57,622 bases of DNA from positions 1-57,622 of the forward strand of contig NZ_NHYN01000013.1 in the NCBI RefSeq assembly GCF_003288845.1. Reading direction: 5' to 3'. The stretch is from Helicobacter monodelphidis. GTDB lineage: Bacteria > Campylobacterota > Campylobacteria > Campylobacterales > Helicobacteraceae. Numbering within the stretch: the first letter of the stretch is position 1; the number at the start of each line of letters is the position of its first letter. The position numbers and the translations under genes were made by a program. Positions 25,574 through 34,658 of the stretch are shown in pieces. The notes beneath the pieces are model-generated. The model was not told the DNA's origin and did no database searches. It saw only the letters and a program-made list of their open reading frames with translations.

Positions 25574-28438
25574 TTATTCCTTTACAGGAATTAACTTTCC
25601 TTTAGCGTCTAAAAGAAAGCCCTCTGTTGGCTTTTTATAAGCAGATGAAACAACCTCAATGTAGTCCTTTATCTGTTTATAGTAAGCATCTTGCTCTAAT
25701 TTGCCACTTTTATAGTCAATGACAAAGGCTTTATTTTTCCCTAAAATGAGCAAATCTATTCGCCTTAAACAATTATCCTGCAAAAAAGAAACCTCGCATT
25801 TTATCTTACCTTTGCTGAGAATTTCTAAAAATTCAGCAGATTGCATAACGATTTCACATTTTTGATAACTTTCATTAATTTCATCCGCACTTAGTGTATG
25901 TCCAAACTGATTGTATAGGAACATAATGATATCTTCTTTTTGTGCTTGAAATTTTAGGTGATATTCTAACGCAAGATGAAAGGCTTTACCTATATCTTGC
26001 CGTTTTTTACGCATTTTTAAAATCTCTAGCCTTGTGTATTGTGAATCATCTACATGTTGAGTATCGCTGGAATAAGCCAAGTGATTATGACGCAAAAAAT
26101 CATGTTGGCGTCCAAAATTTTTTTGGATTATAGGTGTATCATCTTTATTCTGTATATTTTCTATTTCAGGTTTTTGTGTTGAATCTTGTGCCTCTAATTC
26201 TCCCATTTTTAAGGGAGATAAATGTAGAATCTCTAAAAAATCTTGTGTTGCTTTTGGAAAAATATGTAAAGATTTTTTTGCACGTGTAAAAGCGACATAT
26301 AGTAGATTCAAATCTTCCTCTAGAATGCGTTTTGCCTCGCGTTGTTTTGCTTGCTTGTAATTTTCGTCAAAATTTTCACGCATTTTGTTGCCAGAAAAAA
26401 TATGTTTAAGTGTAATGCCTTGATAATCAAACAATAATCCTTTATTTTGCGTATTCTTTTTGGATAACCGGTCAATAACAAAAACTCTTGGGAATTCCAG
26501 CCCCTTTGAGGCGTGAATTGTGAGAATTCTTATTCCGCAAAGTTCCTCTTGAATTTGAATTTTATTTTGCCGTTGAATGAAGTCAAGCACTTCTTGAGGT
26601 TTTTGTGCAAAAATCGCATACTCCAAAACTTTTTTTGCTTGAATGCTGAATAATTGAAAATGTTCCATTATTTTTTTGATAAGTATTGCAACGGAGATTT
26701 TAGCATTCAAGAATTGTTGAATAAAATTGAAAAATGCTTCATCTTTTTCTTGTGCATTTACTAAGGCAAAAAAAGTTTTGGCATGGATAGGTAAAGAATC
26801 TTGTGCGTATAGCATCATTTCTTTTAGAGCCTTTACCTCGCGGTATTCGCCTAGATAGCTTATGCCTTCTTTGATTACTTTGATAGTTGGAATGTGTTGT
26901 TTTATCTCTGTTGCAATTTCTTCAATATCATTGTTTTTTAAGACAAGAATCGCAATTTCATCTGGAGTTATGCCCTGCTTGAGTAGCATTTTAATCTCAG
27001 TAATAATCAAGGAAAAAACTTCTTTATTGTCCGTAGAGTAGGGGAGAATATGGACAAAACCACCTTCTTTTTTGAATTGTTGTGGAATATAATCTTTACC
27101 AATTTCTTGATACGCTTTTGTAAAGGTATCATTGATAAATTCTACAATTTGTTGCTGAGAACGCCAATTATAAGGTAGGATGCTCTCTCGCATTTGTTGG
27201 ATACTTAAACGTACCTCATCAAATAATTCTGGCATAGAACCACGAAAGCGATAAATGGATTGTTTTGTGTCTCCCACATAAAAAAAGCTTCTTTGGATAT
27301 TTTTTGTTGATATGCCTGAAACAATTTCATGAATTAAGGGTTCTAAAATATAGTATTGAAGTAAGTTTGTGTCTTGAAATTCATCGATAAGAATATGTGT
27401 AATGCGAGAATCTAGGCGAAAATATAAAAAATCTGTCGATATCTTATTGTTGCAAAGCAATTCGTGCGTTTTGAGAATTGCATCATTAAAACGCAAAGAA
27501 TTTGTCCTTTGTTGCCATAAGTTCAAGGTTTGTTGATATTCTTGTAAAAGTGTAAAAATATGTGAAAGTAAACGCGATTCTTTAGCGATAAAATATTGAG
27601 CAATATATTGCTTAAGTTCTATAAAGTCTGCTTGTAAATTTTGTAAAGCAGGGATTTTTTTAAATGAGCGGTAATCCTGTAAATTCTTTTTTGTAAGCCA
27701 AGTTGCACCCCTTTTTAGCAGGGTAGGGACAGAATAGAAGTCGACAGCATTGTCTGTATTTTTGGAGGAATAAGTATTTACTGCATCTTTAATTTTGTAG
27801 GCAATATTGAGAATTTCTTGGTCAGGTATCTCTTGAGGTTGAATTTGCATCAATTCTTGATTTTCTGCTATATGCAATAATAAATCATCGAAAAAAGGGA
27901 AAATACTTTTTATTGTTTTTTTATCTTCTTCTTGTGCAAGCATAAGTAATAAATCGCGAGAATGTGGAGTAATCTTTGCTAAAAATAATTCTGATAGAGT
28001 GTCTAATTCTGAATTTTCCTGTGCTTGAAAATGATAAGGAATATTCACATACCAGCAAAATTTATGTAGTATGGATTGTAAAAAAGCATCAATTGTCATA
28101 ATCATGACATCACTAACTAAGAATTTTTCATAAACCTTTAAAGAATGTTCTTGTAAAAAATTTAGTGTCAAGCGAGGGTCCATATGTAATAATTCATCAA
28201 TATAGCTTTGCTTGAGAGTTAGGTCTTCTTGTGTTGTAGGCGTGAAAGCAAGTAAGTGGAGTGCATGGGTGATTTTACGTTTCATTTCTGAGGTTGCTTT
28301 ATTTGTGAATGTCAAGGTGAGGATTTCGCTAGCGTTTGCTCCTCTTAAGAGAAGTAAAATGTAACGCACGCTTAATGCAAAGGTTTTACCACTACCCGCA
28401 CTTGCCTTGAGGGCCAAAAAGGGTTCAAATTGTGCCAT
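25574..28438 (-). CDS. addA: AddA-type helicase-nuclease for double-strand break repair
   Basis: 954 residues, UvrD/RecB-superfamily helicase with a C-terminal RecB-like nuclease. Walker A is ASAGSGKT (12-19), motif II is IDEFQDTN (about 357), GDTKQSIYRFRG is motif III and VAFTRAKKSL motif VI. The last about 100 residues hold VIDYKSGKL, the nuclease motif. In Helicobacter the AddAB complex replaces RecBCD in resecting broken ends for recombination and supports colonisation. addB is not in the window, which is normal when the two are unlinked. It ends 23 bases before the nhaA start on the same strand. Confidence 0.9.
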   Translation of the reverse strand: MAQFEPFLALKASAGSGKTFALSVRYILLLLRGANASEILTLTFTNKATSEMKRKITHALHLLAFTPTTQEDLTLKQSYIDELLHMDPRLTLNFLQEHSLKVYEKFLVSDVMIMTIDAFLQSILHKFCWYVNIPYHFQAQENSELDTLSELFLAKITPHSRDLLLMLAQEEDKKTIKSIFPFFDDLLLHIAENQELMQIQPQEIPDQEILNIAYKIKDAVNTYSSKNTDNAVDFYSVPTLLKRGATWLTKKNLQDYRSFKKIPALQNLQADFIELKQYIAQYFIAKESRLLSHIFTLLQEYQQTLNLWQQRTNSLRFNDAILKTHELLCNNKISTDFLYFRLDSRITHILIDEFQDTNLLQYYILEPLIHEIVSGISTKNIQRSFFYVGDTKQSIYRFRGSMPELFDEVRLSIQQMRESILPYNWRSQQQIVEFINDTFTKAYQEIGKDYIPQQFKKEGGFVHILPYSTDNKEVFSLIITEIKMLLKQGITPDEIAILVLKNNDIEEIATEIKQHIPTIKVIKEGISYLGEYREVKALKEMMLYAQDSLPIHAKTFFALVNAQEKDEAFFNFIQQFLNAKISVAILIKKIMEHFQLFSIQAKKVLEYAIFAQKPQEVLDFIQRQNKIQIQEELCGIRILTIHASKGLEFPRVFVIDRLSKKNTQNKGLLFDYQGITLKHIFSGNKMRENFDENYKQAKQREAKRILEEDLNLLYVAFTRAKKSLHIFPKATQDFLEILHLSPLKMGELEAQDSTQKPEIENIQNKDDTPIIQKNFGRQHDFLRHNHLAYSSDTQHVDDSQYTRLEILKMRKKRQDIGKAFHLALEYHLKFQAQKEDIIMFLYNQFGHTLSADEINESYQKCEIVMQSAEFLEILSKGKIKCEVSFLQDNCLRRIDLLILGKNKAFVIDYKSGKLEQDAYYKQIKDYIEVVSSAYKKPTEGFLLDAKGKLIPVKE

Positions 28439-28478
28439 AGAGATTCCTTTAAATGGTTAATCTGTTTCTATAAGAAAA

Positions 28479-28499
28479 ATTGATTGACATTAACTCAAG
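28479..28499 (+). promoter_or_regulatory. HAIR-like HspR operator over the -35 of cbpA
   Basis: The HspR operator consensus is CTTGAGT-N7-ACTCAAG. Here ATTGATT-N7-ACTCAAG is seen: the right half is perfect and the left half matches at five of seven positions. A perfect -35 hexamer TTGACA (28484-28489) lies within it, so a bound HspR would block the promoter of the cbpA-hspR operon, as known in H. pylori. A -10 could be TAGTAT at 28509-28514 (spacer 19) or TATGTT at 28504-28509. Confidence 0.7.
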
Positions 28500-28562
28500 T
28501 TTTATGTTAGTATTCCATATTTTAAAATTATACACAAATTATATTAAGCAAAAGGAGTGTTT

Positions 28563-29420
28563 ATGTCAAAAAGTCTTTATGAGACTCTTGAAGTCTCCCA
28601 AGATGCGTCAGAAGAAGAAATCAAAAAGGCTTATCGTAAGCTTGCGAGAATCTATCACCCAGATGTTAATAAAGATAAAAAAGCTGAAGAGAAATTTAAA
28701 GAAATTAATGCTGCATACGAGATTTTAAGTGATGCAAAGAAGCGAAAGCAGTATGATCAATTTGGCGATAGTATGTTTGGTGGACAAAATTTTCATGATT
28801 TTGCACGTCATCAACAACACCAAAATGTGAATCTTGATGAGATTTTGAATTCTTTATTTAGTGGCGGTTTTGGTGGTGCTAACTTTGGTAGTTCTGGTTT
28901 TGGTGGATTTAGTGGCGGGAGCTTAGATGTTAAAGGAAAATTAAAAGTTTCTTTTGAGACATCCATTTTAGGTGGAAAGCAAAATATTGAGGTGGGAAGA
29001 GAGCAACGAACAATTAATATTCCAGCTGGTATTGAGAGTGGTGAAACAATTCGTTTAAAAGGTTTTGGAAAGACTTTTGGTGCACAAAAGGGTGATATGT
29101 TATTGCAGGTTGAAGTTGAAAAGAGTGATGAGTATAGCCGTGATGGCAATAATTTGATTAAAACTTTTGATGTTCCTTTGAAGACAGCACTTTTTGGTGG
29201 AAAGGTTGTTGTGCCAACATTACATAAGGAAATCACAATGAAAGTACCCAAGAACACAAAGAATCAGCAGAAATTTCGTGTTAAGGAATTAGGTGCAACA
29301 AGTCGTAAGAATTTACAGAAAGGTGATTTATTTTTAAAAGCAAACATTATTATGCCTGACTTAAATTTATTGAGTGCAGAATTGCAATCTCTTTTAGAGA
29401 AAGAGTTACCAGAACGATAA
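28563..29420 (+). CDS. cbpA: DnaJ-like co-chaperone CbpA
   Basis: 285 residues from the ATG at 28563 (GGAG at 28554-28557). J domain at 1-70 with HPD at 32-34, a Gly/Phe-rich region (about 95-120, [17 protein letters not shown]), then two substrate-binding beta domains without the Cys-rich zinc region of true DnaJ. It stimulates the ATPase of DnaK. In H. pylori it also interacts with HspR. It is the first gene of the cbpA-hspR operon, 11 bases before hspR, with the HAIR-like operator upstream. Confidence 0.94.
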   Translation: MSKSLYETLEVSQDASEEEIKKAYRKLARIYHPDVNKDKKAEEKFKEINAAYEILSDAKKRKQYDQFGDSMFGGQNFHDFARHQQHQNVNLDEILNSLFSGGFGGANFGSSGFGGFSGGSLDVKGKLKVSFETSILGGKQNIEVGREQRTINIPAGIESGETIRLKGFGKTFGAQKGDMLLQVEVEKSDEYSRDGNNLIKTFDVPLKTALFGGKVVVPTLHKEITMKVPKNTKNQQKFRVKELGATSRKNLQKGDLFLKANIIMPDLNLLSAELQSLLEKELPER

Positions 29421-29431
29421 AGGAGGAGTTG

Positions 29432-29815
29432 ATGTATAGCTATGATGAGCCTGTCTATTTAATTAGTGTTGTTGCAAGAATTTTGAATATTCACCCACAA
29501 ACGCTCAGGCAATATGAAAGGGAAGGGTTGATTGAGCCGGGTAGGACGATGGGAAAGATGCGATTGTATTCCCAAAAAGATATTGACCAAATTAAAACTA
29601 TTTTACGTTTAACGCGTGATTTGGGTGTAAATTTAGCTGGTGTGGATATTATTTTGCGCCTTAAAAATAAGTTGGACGAATTAGAGAATGAGATTGAAGA
29701 ATTACGGATCGAAAATCAAAAACTAGCTACCCAACAACAAGCAAGAGAACCTACCAAAGCACCTACCATAAGTAGGAAGAGTTCCTATGAATTGATTATA
29801 TTTAAAGAAAACTAG
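29432..29815 (+). CDS. hspR: MerR-family heat-shock repressor HspR
   Basis: 127 residues. An N-terminal MerR-type winged helix (YLISVVARILNIHPQTLRQYEREGLIEPGR) is followed by a coiled-coil helix (about 80-105, LKNKLDELENEIEELRIENQ). It represses chaperone operons in H. pylori together with HrcA and binds HAIR sites. A strong AAGGAGGAG ribosome site precedes the ATG at 29432. Its 3' end overlaps the stop of a small convergent membrane peptide by three bases. Autoregulation through the site upstream of cbpA is expected. Confidence 0.93.
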   Translation: MYSYDEPVYLISVVARILNIHPQTLRQYEREGLIEPGRTMGKMRLYSQKDIDQIKTILRLTRDLGVNLAGVDIILRLKNKLDELENEIEELRIENQKLATQQQAREPTKAPTISRKSSYELIIFKEN

Positions 29816-29916
29816 AGATTAAAAATGGGATTATCTAAACCAAAGAACATATACAAAAGCATTGCGAGCGTACCTAAGCCAATTAGCAATGGAGCAAGAT
29901 TAGAGAAAGAGAACAT
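29812..29916 (-). CDS. 34-residue single-span membrane peptide
   Basis: A short frame on the minus strand between hspR and rarA. It starts MFSFSNLAPLLIGLG, continues as one hydrophobic helix (about residues 8-27) and ends with a polar tail DNPIFNL. A good ribosome site (AAAAAAGGAG, about six bases before the ATG) supports translation. It is antisense to and convergent with the hspR 3' end. I do not recognise a family; single-span peptides of this size are often subunits of respiratory or transport complexes. Conservation was not tested. Confidence 0.6.
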   Translation of the reverse strand: MFSFSNLAPLLIGLGTLAMLLYMFFGLDNPIFNL

Positions 29917-29961
29917 TATTAACTCCTTTTTTAGGTAAAATTATAGCATAAAAGGAAATCA

Positions 29962-31152
29962 ATGCGTTATCTTTCTACTTTTTTACGTCCACAAAATTTC
30001 GATGAGTTCGTTGGGCAGTGTCATTTATTTGCACAAAATGCACCCTTGAGGAGATTGATTGAATCAGGGAGTATTCCGCATTCTTTATTTTTTGGACCGC
30101 CAGGTAGTGGTAAAACAACAGCTGCACTATTAATTGCTAAAAAACTTGAATTACCTTATAAAACATTGAATGCGACGACACTTAAAGTCGAAGAAGTGCG
30201 ATTATTCTTAAAAGAATTTACGCATCGCTTACAAAAACCTCTCCTCTTTATCGATGAAATCCATCGTTTATCAGTTAATCAAGAAGAGGTTTTGCTCCCT
30301 TTTATGGAGAGAAATGAGGTGATTTTGATTGGTGCCTCAACTCAGAATCCTTATCATAGCCTCACTCAAGCCTTTCGTTCTCGTTCAATGCTTTTTCATT
30401 TTGAACCCCTTAAACAAGAGGATTTAAAGATTCTTCTAAAACGTATTCAGCAAGACATTGTATTTAAGATTGATGATGATGCGTTGGAATATTTGTTGTA
30501 TTCAAGTGGGGGCGATGCAAGGGGAATGTTGAATCTTCTTGATTGTGCGATAAGTGCTGTCCAAAAGGAGGAATCTATTAGTTTAGAATTATTGAAGAGT
30601 TTTCGTCAAAATGCTTTGGTGGGTGGAAGCGATGAAAACGACCGACACTATTCTATAGCAAGTGCATTCATTAAAAGCCTTCGTGGAAGCGATGAAAATG
30701 CTACAATTTATTATCTTGCCTTGTGGCTTAAAGAAGGGGAAGATGTTGCATTTATTGCAAGAAGAATGGTGATTTTTGCAAGTGAGGATATTGGTAACGC
30801 AAACCCTCATGCCTTGAATCTTGCAGTTTCGACTATGCAGGCCGTTTCCAAAATTGGTATGCCAGAAGCGAGAATCATTCTTGCACAATGTGCGATTTAT
30901 CTTGCATGTTGCCCTAAATCAAATAGTGCTTACGAGGCGATTAATGCCGCTTTAAAATATCTTGAGACTCATCAGTCAAATTCCATTCCCTCTCACCTTA
31001 TTCCGCCCTACCATAACTATCTTTATCCTCATCATTTTGGGGGGTGGGTGAAACAAGAATATATGACTGAAGACTTAAAGTTTGTTCACCTTAAAGGTAT
31101 TGGTTATGAAAAAAACCTTTTAGAATGGTTAGAAAAAATTAAACAAGGCTAA
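29962..31152 (+). CDS. rarA: Replication-associated recombination protein RarA (MgsA-like AAA+ ATPase)
   Basis: 396 residues, clamp-loader-like AAA+ ATPase acting at stalled replication forks. Walker A GPPGSGKT (45-52) and Walker B LLFIDEIH (94-101) are intact. A sensor segment (STQNPYHSLTQAFRSR) and the C-terminal tetramerisation domain (AFIKSLRGSDENATIYYLA, then NHYLYPH-like YHNYLYPHHFGGWV) are present. The AAGGA ribosome site is six bases from the ATG. It follows hspR by 146 bases, the gene order of H. pylori (HP1024-1026), so it may belong to the heat-shock operon. Confidence 0.93.
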   Translation: MRYLSTFLRPQNFDEFVGQCHLFAQNAPLRRLIESGSIPHSLFFGPPGSGKTTAALLIAKKLELPYKTLNATTLKVEEVRLFLKEFTHRLQKPLLFIDEIHRLSVNQEEVLLPFMERNEVILIGASTQNPYHSLTQAFRSRSMLFHFEPLKQEDLKILLKRIQQDIVFKIDDDALEYLLYSSGGDARGMLNLLDCAISAVQKEESISLELLKSFRQNALVGGSDENDRHYSIASAFIKSLRGSDENATIYYLALWLKEGEDVAFIARRMVIFASEDIGNANPHALNLAVSTMQAVSKIGMPEARIILAQCAIYLACCPKSNSAYEAINAALKYLETHQSNSIPSHLIPPYHNYLYPHHFGGWVKQEYMTEDLKFVHLKGIGYEKNLLEWLEKIKQG

Positions 31153-31195
31153 AACAACACTTAAGTAAAAAATTCTGCGATATTTAAGTGTTGTT
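31153..31195. terminator. Bidirectional hairpin between rarA and sapC-like gene
   Basis: AACAACACTTAA (31153-31164) and TTAAGTGTTGTT (31184-31195) form a perfect 12-bp stem with a 19-base loop. It starts immediately after the rarA stop and lies just downstream of the convergent minus-strand gene. It could end transcription from both sides. Confidence 0.65.
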
Positions 31196-31220
31196 GGTTT
31201 GTGAAAAGATTGTAGGTTGT

Positions 31221-32015
31221 TTAAAAGCCCCAATCCATTCCGCTATCGCTTGTTATTTCCTCAATTTTCTTTGTCAATTTCTCTTTTTCAGAAGTATATT
31301 GCATATGTTGACTGACACTATTTTGCAAATGCGATATACGCGTTCGTGAAAGGAGTTGTGCGTATGCAATACTTAAGGCACCACTTTGATTTAAGTCTCC
31401 TGCAATGTCAGAAGGCAGTGCTTTGAGTTTTGCTTCATCGATGCGAAATAGCCCTTCTATTTTTTGAGGTTCATCTTCTTTTTCACTTTTTAAAACGATT
31501 TCCCATTCCGTAAAAACTCCAGCTTTTTCTAAGTCTCTGACAGCTTTATCAGTTAGGGATTGGGCTTCTTTGAGATTATTCCAAAAAGTAATAATGGATT
31601 TCAGACGTTCGGTAGGTTCATTATTGTCAGTAAAAAGTCGTTCCACACCTTCAGATTGGAGCGATTTAATCGCTGATTCTTCAATACATAATATCCATTC
31701 ACTATCAGGATTATCTGGAGCAGGGTAGGTTGTGAAAGGATAACCTTGAATAAATTTGGGGGAGTAGGTACCCAACCAACGCCCATCAGGCGATACAAAG
31801 CAATTTTTTCCCGCGATAACAGAGAGTAAAACAACTAATTTCGGCTGTCCTTGATTATAAATCATACCCATTGGTAGAGAACCAATAATGTCGCTAAGCT
31901 CTGTATAGACGACCTCACAGACCATTTGGGATTGTGCAAAAAGGTAGTTTCTGTTGACTACAAAACCTTTGCCTTTGAAAAATTCTGGATTCACAGGAAT
32001 AAGTTTAGAATACAT
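31221..32015 (-). CDS. SapC-family protein
   Basis: 264 residues. The N-terminal part (YSKLIPVNPEFFKGKGFV, later GLFRIDEAKLKALP and ALSIAYAQLLS) matches the SapC family, named from the Campylobacter fetus S-layer locus, whose molecular role is unclear. There is no signal peptide. The C-terminal about 50 residues are polar and charged and may be helical. It is monocistronic, convergent with rarA and divergent from the MFS gene. Confidence 0.82.
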   Translation of the reverse strand: MYSKLIPVNPEFFKGKGFVVNRNYLFAQSQMVCEVVYTELSDIIGSLPMGMIYNQGQPKLVVLLSVIAGKNCFVSPDGRWLGTYSPKFIQGYPFTTYPAPDNPDSEWILCIEESAIKSLQSEGVERLFTDNNEPTERLKSIITFWNNLKEAQSLTDKAVRDLEKAGVFTEWEIVLKSEKEDEPQKIEGLFRIDEAKLKALPSDIAGDLNQSGALSIAYAQLLSRTRISHLQNSVSQHMQYTSEKEKLTKKIEEITSDSGMDWGF

Positions 32016-32158
32016 ACAAGCTCCTTTAGCTTAAAATTGTAATTATGCCATTTAAAAGCTTAATTTTTCAAAAATCTTAAGAATATCTTAATATTTTTTC
32101 TGATTCTTTGTTGTATAATGCGATCCTTTTAAATAATTTTTAATAAGAGAGGAAATGA

Positions 32159-33319
32159 GTGAATTATTTAGCCATTTTTGCTCTTGCAACTTCAAGTTTT
32201 GTAATTGGTGCAAGTGAATTTATTGTTGTGGGTTTATTGTCGGATATTGCAATCAGTCTAGGTGTGAGTGATTCGAGTGCGGGTATGATTGTTTTTGCTT
32301 ACGCGATGAGCGTTGTTGTGGGAGGACCAATTCTAGCTGTACTTACATTTAAAATGTCGCGTAAGGCTACCTTACTATTTTTTTGTTTTTTGTTTGTTGT
32401 GGGTAATTTTTTATGTGCCATTGCCCCTACATACTGGACATTGATTGGTGCAAGAATTATCACAGGTTTGGCACATGGTGTTTTTTTTGGTATAGCTTCT
32501 GTTGTGGCAACTTCTTTAGCATCAAAAGAGAAGCAAGGTTTTGCTATTTCCCTTGTTTTTATGGGCTTAACCTTGGCGAATGTTTTGGGTGTTCCTTTAG
32601 GAGCATTGATTGGGCATTATTATGGCTGGAGAATGCCTTTTTATATTATCTTTTTCTGTGGTCTTATTTCTTTGTTAGCAATTTTTTTATTTTTACCTAA
32701 TAACCTTAGAATGCCACGCGGAAAAGTGATGCGTGAATTTATGATTCTTAAACGATTCAATGTCCAAATGCCTTTGTTGTTGTCTATCATCACAAGTACG
32801 AGTTTATTTTTGCTTGTTACTTATGTTAAGCCAATTTTGTTGCAGGTTACACAGGCTGGAGCTGAATCAATTGTGCCGATTATGATGATTTTTGGAATCG
32901 GGTTGAGTATTGGTTCAATTCTTGGAGGAAGATTAGCTAATCAAAGGGTGATTCTTAATATAATGATTGTGATGGCATTAAGTGTTTTGATTCAGTTTGG
33001 AATGTTTTTTGTTCTTCATCATCTCTATGGTTTTGGTGTGTTTATTTTGCTTTGGGGAAGTTTCGCGTTTGCACTCTGTCCAATGTTGCAAATGCTGATT
33101 GTATTGCAGGCAAAGGCTGCACCAAATCTTGCTTCAACCTTTAACCAATCTGCATTCAACTTAGGCAATTCAATAGGAGCGGCTTTGGGGGCTATCTTAA
33201 TCAGTGACAAAGTTGCTATGCCTCTTGAGTGGTTACCTCTAGCGAGCGGAAGTGTGATGATTTTAGGTATTATCGGTACTTTTAGTTTGTTTGTTTATGT
33301 GAGGCGACAATATCGTTAA
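32159..33319 (+). CDS. MFS drug/sugar efflux transporter (DHA1, AraJ-like)
   Basis: 386 residues with 12 hydrophobic helices. The N-terminus FALATSSFVIGASEFIVVGLL and the following SDIAISLGVS are typical of the AraJ/YdhP/NepI branch of proton-driven exporters. Loop 2-3 (LTFKMSRKATLL) is the MFS motif A region. The start is a GTG at 32159 with GAGGAA five to six bases upstream; an ATG four bases earlier is out of frame. The substrate cannot be told. The stop overlaps a convergent phosphatase gene by four bases. Confidence 0.87.
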   Translation: MNYLAIFALATSSFVIGASEFIVVGLLSDIAISLGVSDSSAGMIVFAYAMSVVVGGPILAVLTFKMSRKATLLFFCFLFVVGNFLCAIAPTYWTLIGARIITGLAHGVFFGIASVVATSLASKEKQGFAISLVFMGLTLANVLGVPLGALIGHYYGWRMPFYIIFFCGLISLLAIFLFLPNNLRMPRGKVMREFMILKRFNVQMPLLLSIITSTSLFLLVTYVKPILLQVTQAGAESIVPIMMIFGIGLSIGSILGGRLANQRVILNIMIVMALSVLIQFGMFFVLHHLYGFGVFILLWGSFAFALCPMLQMLIVLQAKAAPNLASTFNQSAFNLGNSIGAALGAILISDKVAMPLEWLPLASGSVMILGIIGTFSLFVYVRRQYR

Positions 33320-33945
33320 CCTAAAGAACGTTGCAAAAATATCTTTTTTTCAGGAAAGCTAAAAGCACATAAATAATTGCCAGCATAGCAGCCCGTATCA
33401 ATCCCTACCATACAGGGAGAGATAAGGGGTTTTGATAGTGGAATATGTCCAAAAATATTAAAGTAGAAAGAATCTAACTTAGCTACTTTTTGCGGGGTCA
33501 AATCAGGCGGAATCCTCTCTTTAATAATTTTTTCATTAAACTCTTTGCTTCCCAAACGATATTTTCCAAATAGACTATGCCCATAGCCATGCGTAATAAT
33601 TAATTTGCGCCCCTGCTCATCTTTTTTACCAAGAACGTAAGTAGGGGCGGCACGCATAAAGGCAATATCATCAAGCAGTTGTACCTCTTTTCCGCGATAA
33701 GAATGCACAAATTCTTTAGTTAACTTTCCGTCTTTAAAGCCCTCCAAAACCATTTTTTCATGGTTACCTAAAACGAGTTGATAGCCTTGTTCGCGAATTA
33801 ATTTCATTACTTTTGCTGAATCTACCCCTTTATTGACGGCATCACCCACAAAATATACTTCATCACTCACTTTAGGGTTAATTTTTTTTAGGAGTGCAAC
33901 AAGGCTTTTGTAGCAGCCATGTACATCACCAATTGCATATAGCAT
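33316..33945 (-). CDS. PPP-family metallophosphoesterase (ApaH/PrpA-like)
   Basis: 209 residues. The metal-binding motifs of calcineurin-like phosphatases are all visible: GDVHGC (7-12), GDAVNKGVDS and GNHEKM; a later HGYGHSLFGKY and GIDTGCYAGN complete the site. The family includes diadenosine tetraphosphatases and protein phosphatases; specificity is open. It is followed on the upstream side by cysE, three bases away, so cysE and this gene form an operon. Confidence 0.85.
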   Translation of the reverse strand: MLYAIGDVHGCYKSLVALLKKINPKVSDEVYFVGDAVNKGVDSAKVMKLIREQGYQLVLGNHEKMVLEGFKDGKLTKEFVHSYRGKEVQLLDDIAFMRAAPTYVLGKKDEQGRKLIITHGYGHSLFGKYRLGSKEFNEKIIKERIPPDLTPQKVAKLDSFYFNIFGHIPLSKPLISPCMVGIDTGCYAGNYLCAFSFPEKKIFLQRSLG

Positions 33946-33948
33946 ATA

Positions 33949-34653
33949 TCAACTCTTTAGACTAGAAAGATAGGCTGCGTATAAATGCTTTAATTCTTCA
34001 CATTCTTCTAAAAGGTGATGATGCCCCTCTTTTTCTAATTGAGATTCTATATTTTCAATTCTTTTTATTAAAAAATTAAAAAGTTGGCGGTTAATGTCTG
34101 GAATTTTACCTAAATCATAAGGATTCTTATCGCGCCCTTTTGTGATAACTTTTGCTGGAATGCCAACAGCGGTTGAGTCATCAGGAACAGAGCGAATCAC
34201 AACCGAATTTGCACCGATTTTTGCATTTTTGCCAATCGTGATATTTCCCAATATTTTTGCTCCTGCTCCAATAACTGCACCTTCATAAATTGTGGGATGA
34301 CGTTTTGTTTTCTCAAGACTAACACCCCCTAAACTAACTCCTTGATAAATTGTTACATCATCATGTACTTCAGCAGTTTCACCAATCACAACGCCAATTC
34401 CATGATCGATAAAAACACGTCGTTTGATGATAGCTGCTGGGTGAATGTCTATGTTTGTAATAAATTGTGTAAAACCCATAATTATACGTGCAAGGACTTT
34501 CCATCCACGTCGGTGTAAGGCGTGAGCAAAGCGGTAGTGGATAATGGCAAGCAAGCCCGGATAATTAAAAAAAAGCTCAATTTTGGAAGCAATGGCGGGA
34601 TCCTTTTGTAAAACTACTGCAAAATCTTCTTTCAAAATAGCCCATAAACTCAT
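33949..34653 (-). CDS. cysE: Serine O-acetyltransferase
   Basis: Acetylates L-serine for cysteine synthesis. 234 residues: an N-terminal helical domain, then the left-handed beta helix of hexapeptide repeats with the active-site His region FIDHGIGVVIGETAEVHDDV and QGVSLGG. The C-terminal tail is longer than in many CysE and ends in a charged helix (about 195-234), which may replace the usual cysteine-synthase-binding tail. It is followed by the phosphatase and preceded by speA, five bases away, all minus strand. Confidence 0.93.
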   Translation of the reverse strand: MSLWAILKEDFAVVLQKDPAIASKIELFFNYPGLLAIIHYRFAHALHRRGWKVLARIIMGFTQFITNIDIHPAAIIKRRVFIDHGIGVVIGETAEVHDDVTIYQGVSLGGVSLEKTKRHPTIYEGAVIGAGAKILGNITIGKNAKIGANSVVIRSVPDDSTAVGIPAKVITKGRDKNPYDLGKIPDINRQLFNFLIKRIENIESQLEKEGHHHLLEECEELKHLYAAYLSSLKS

Positions 34654-34658
34654 TTTGA

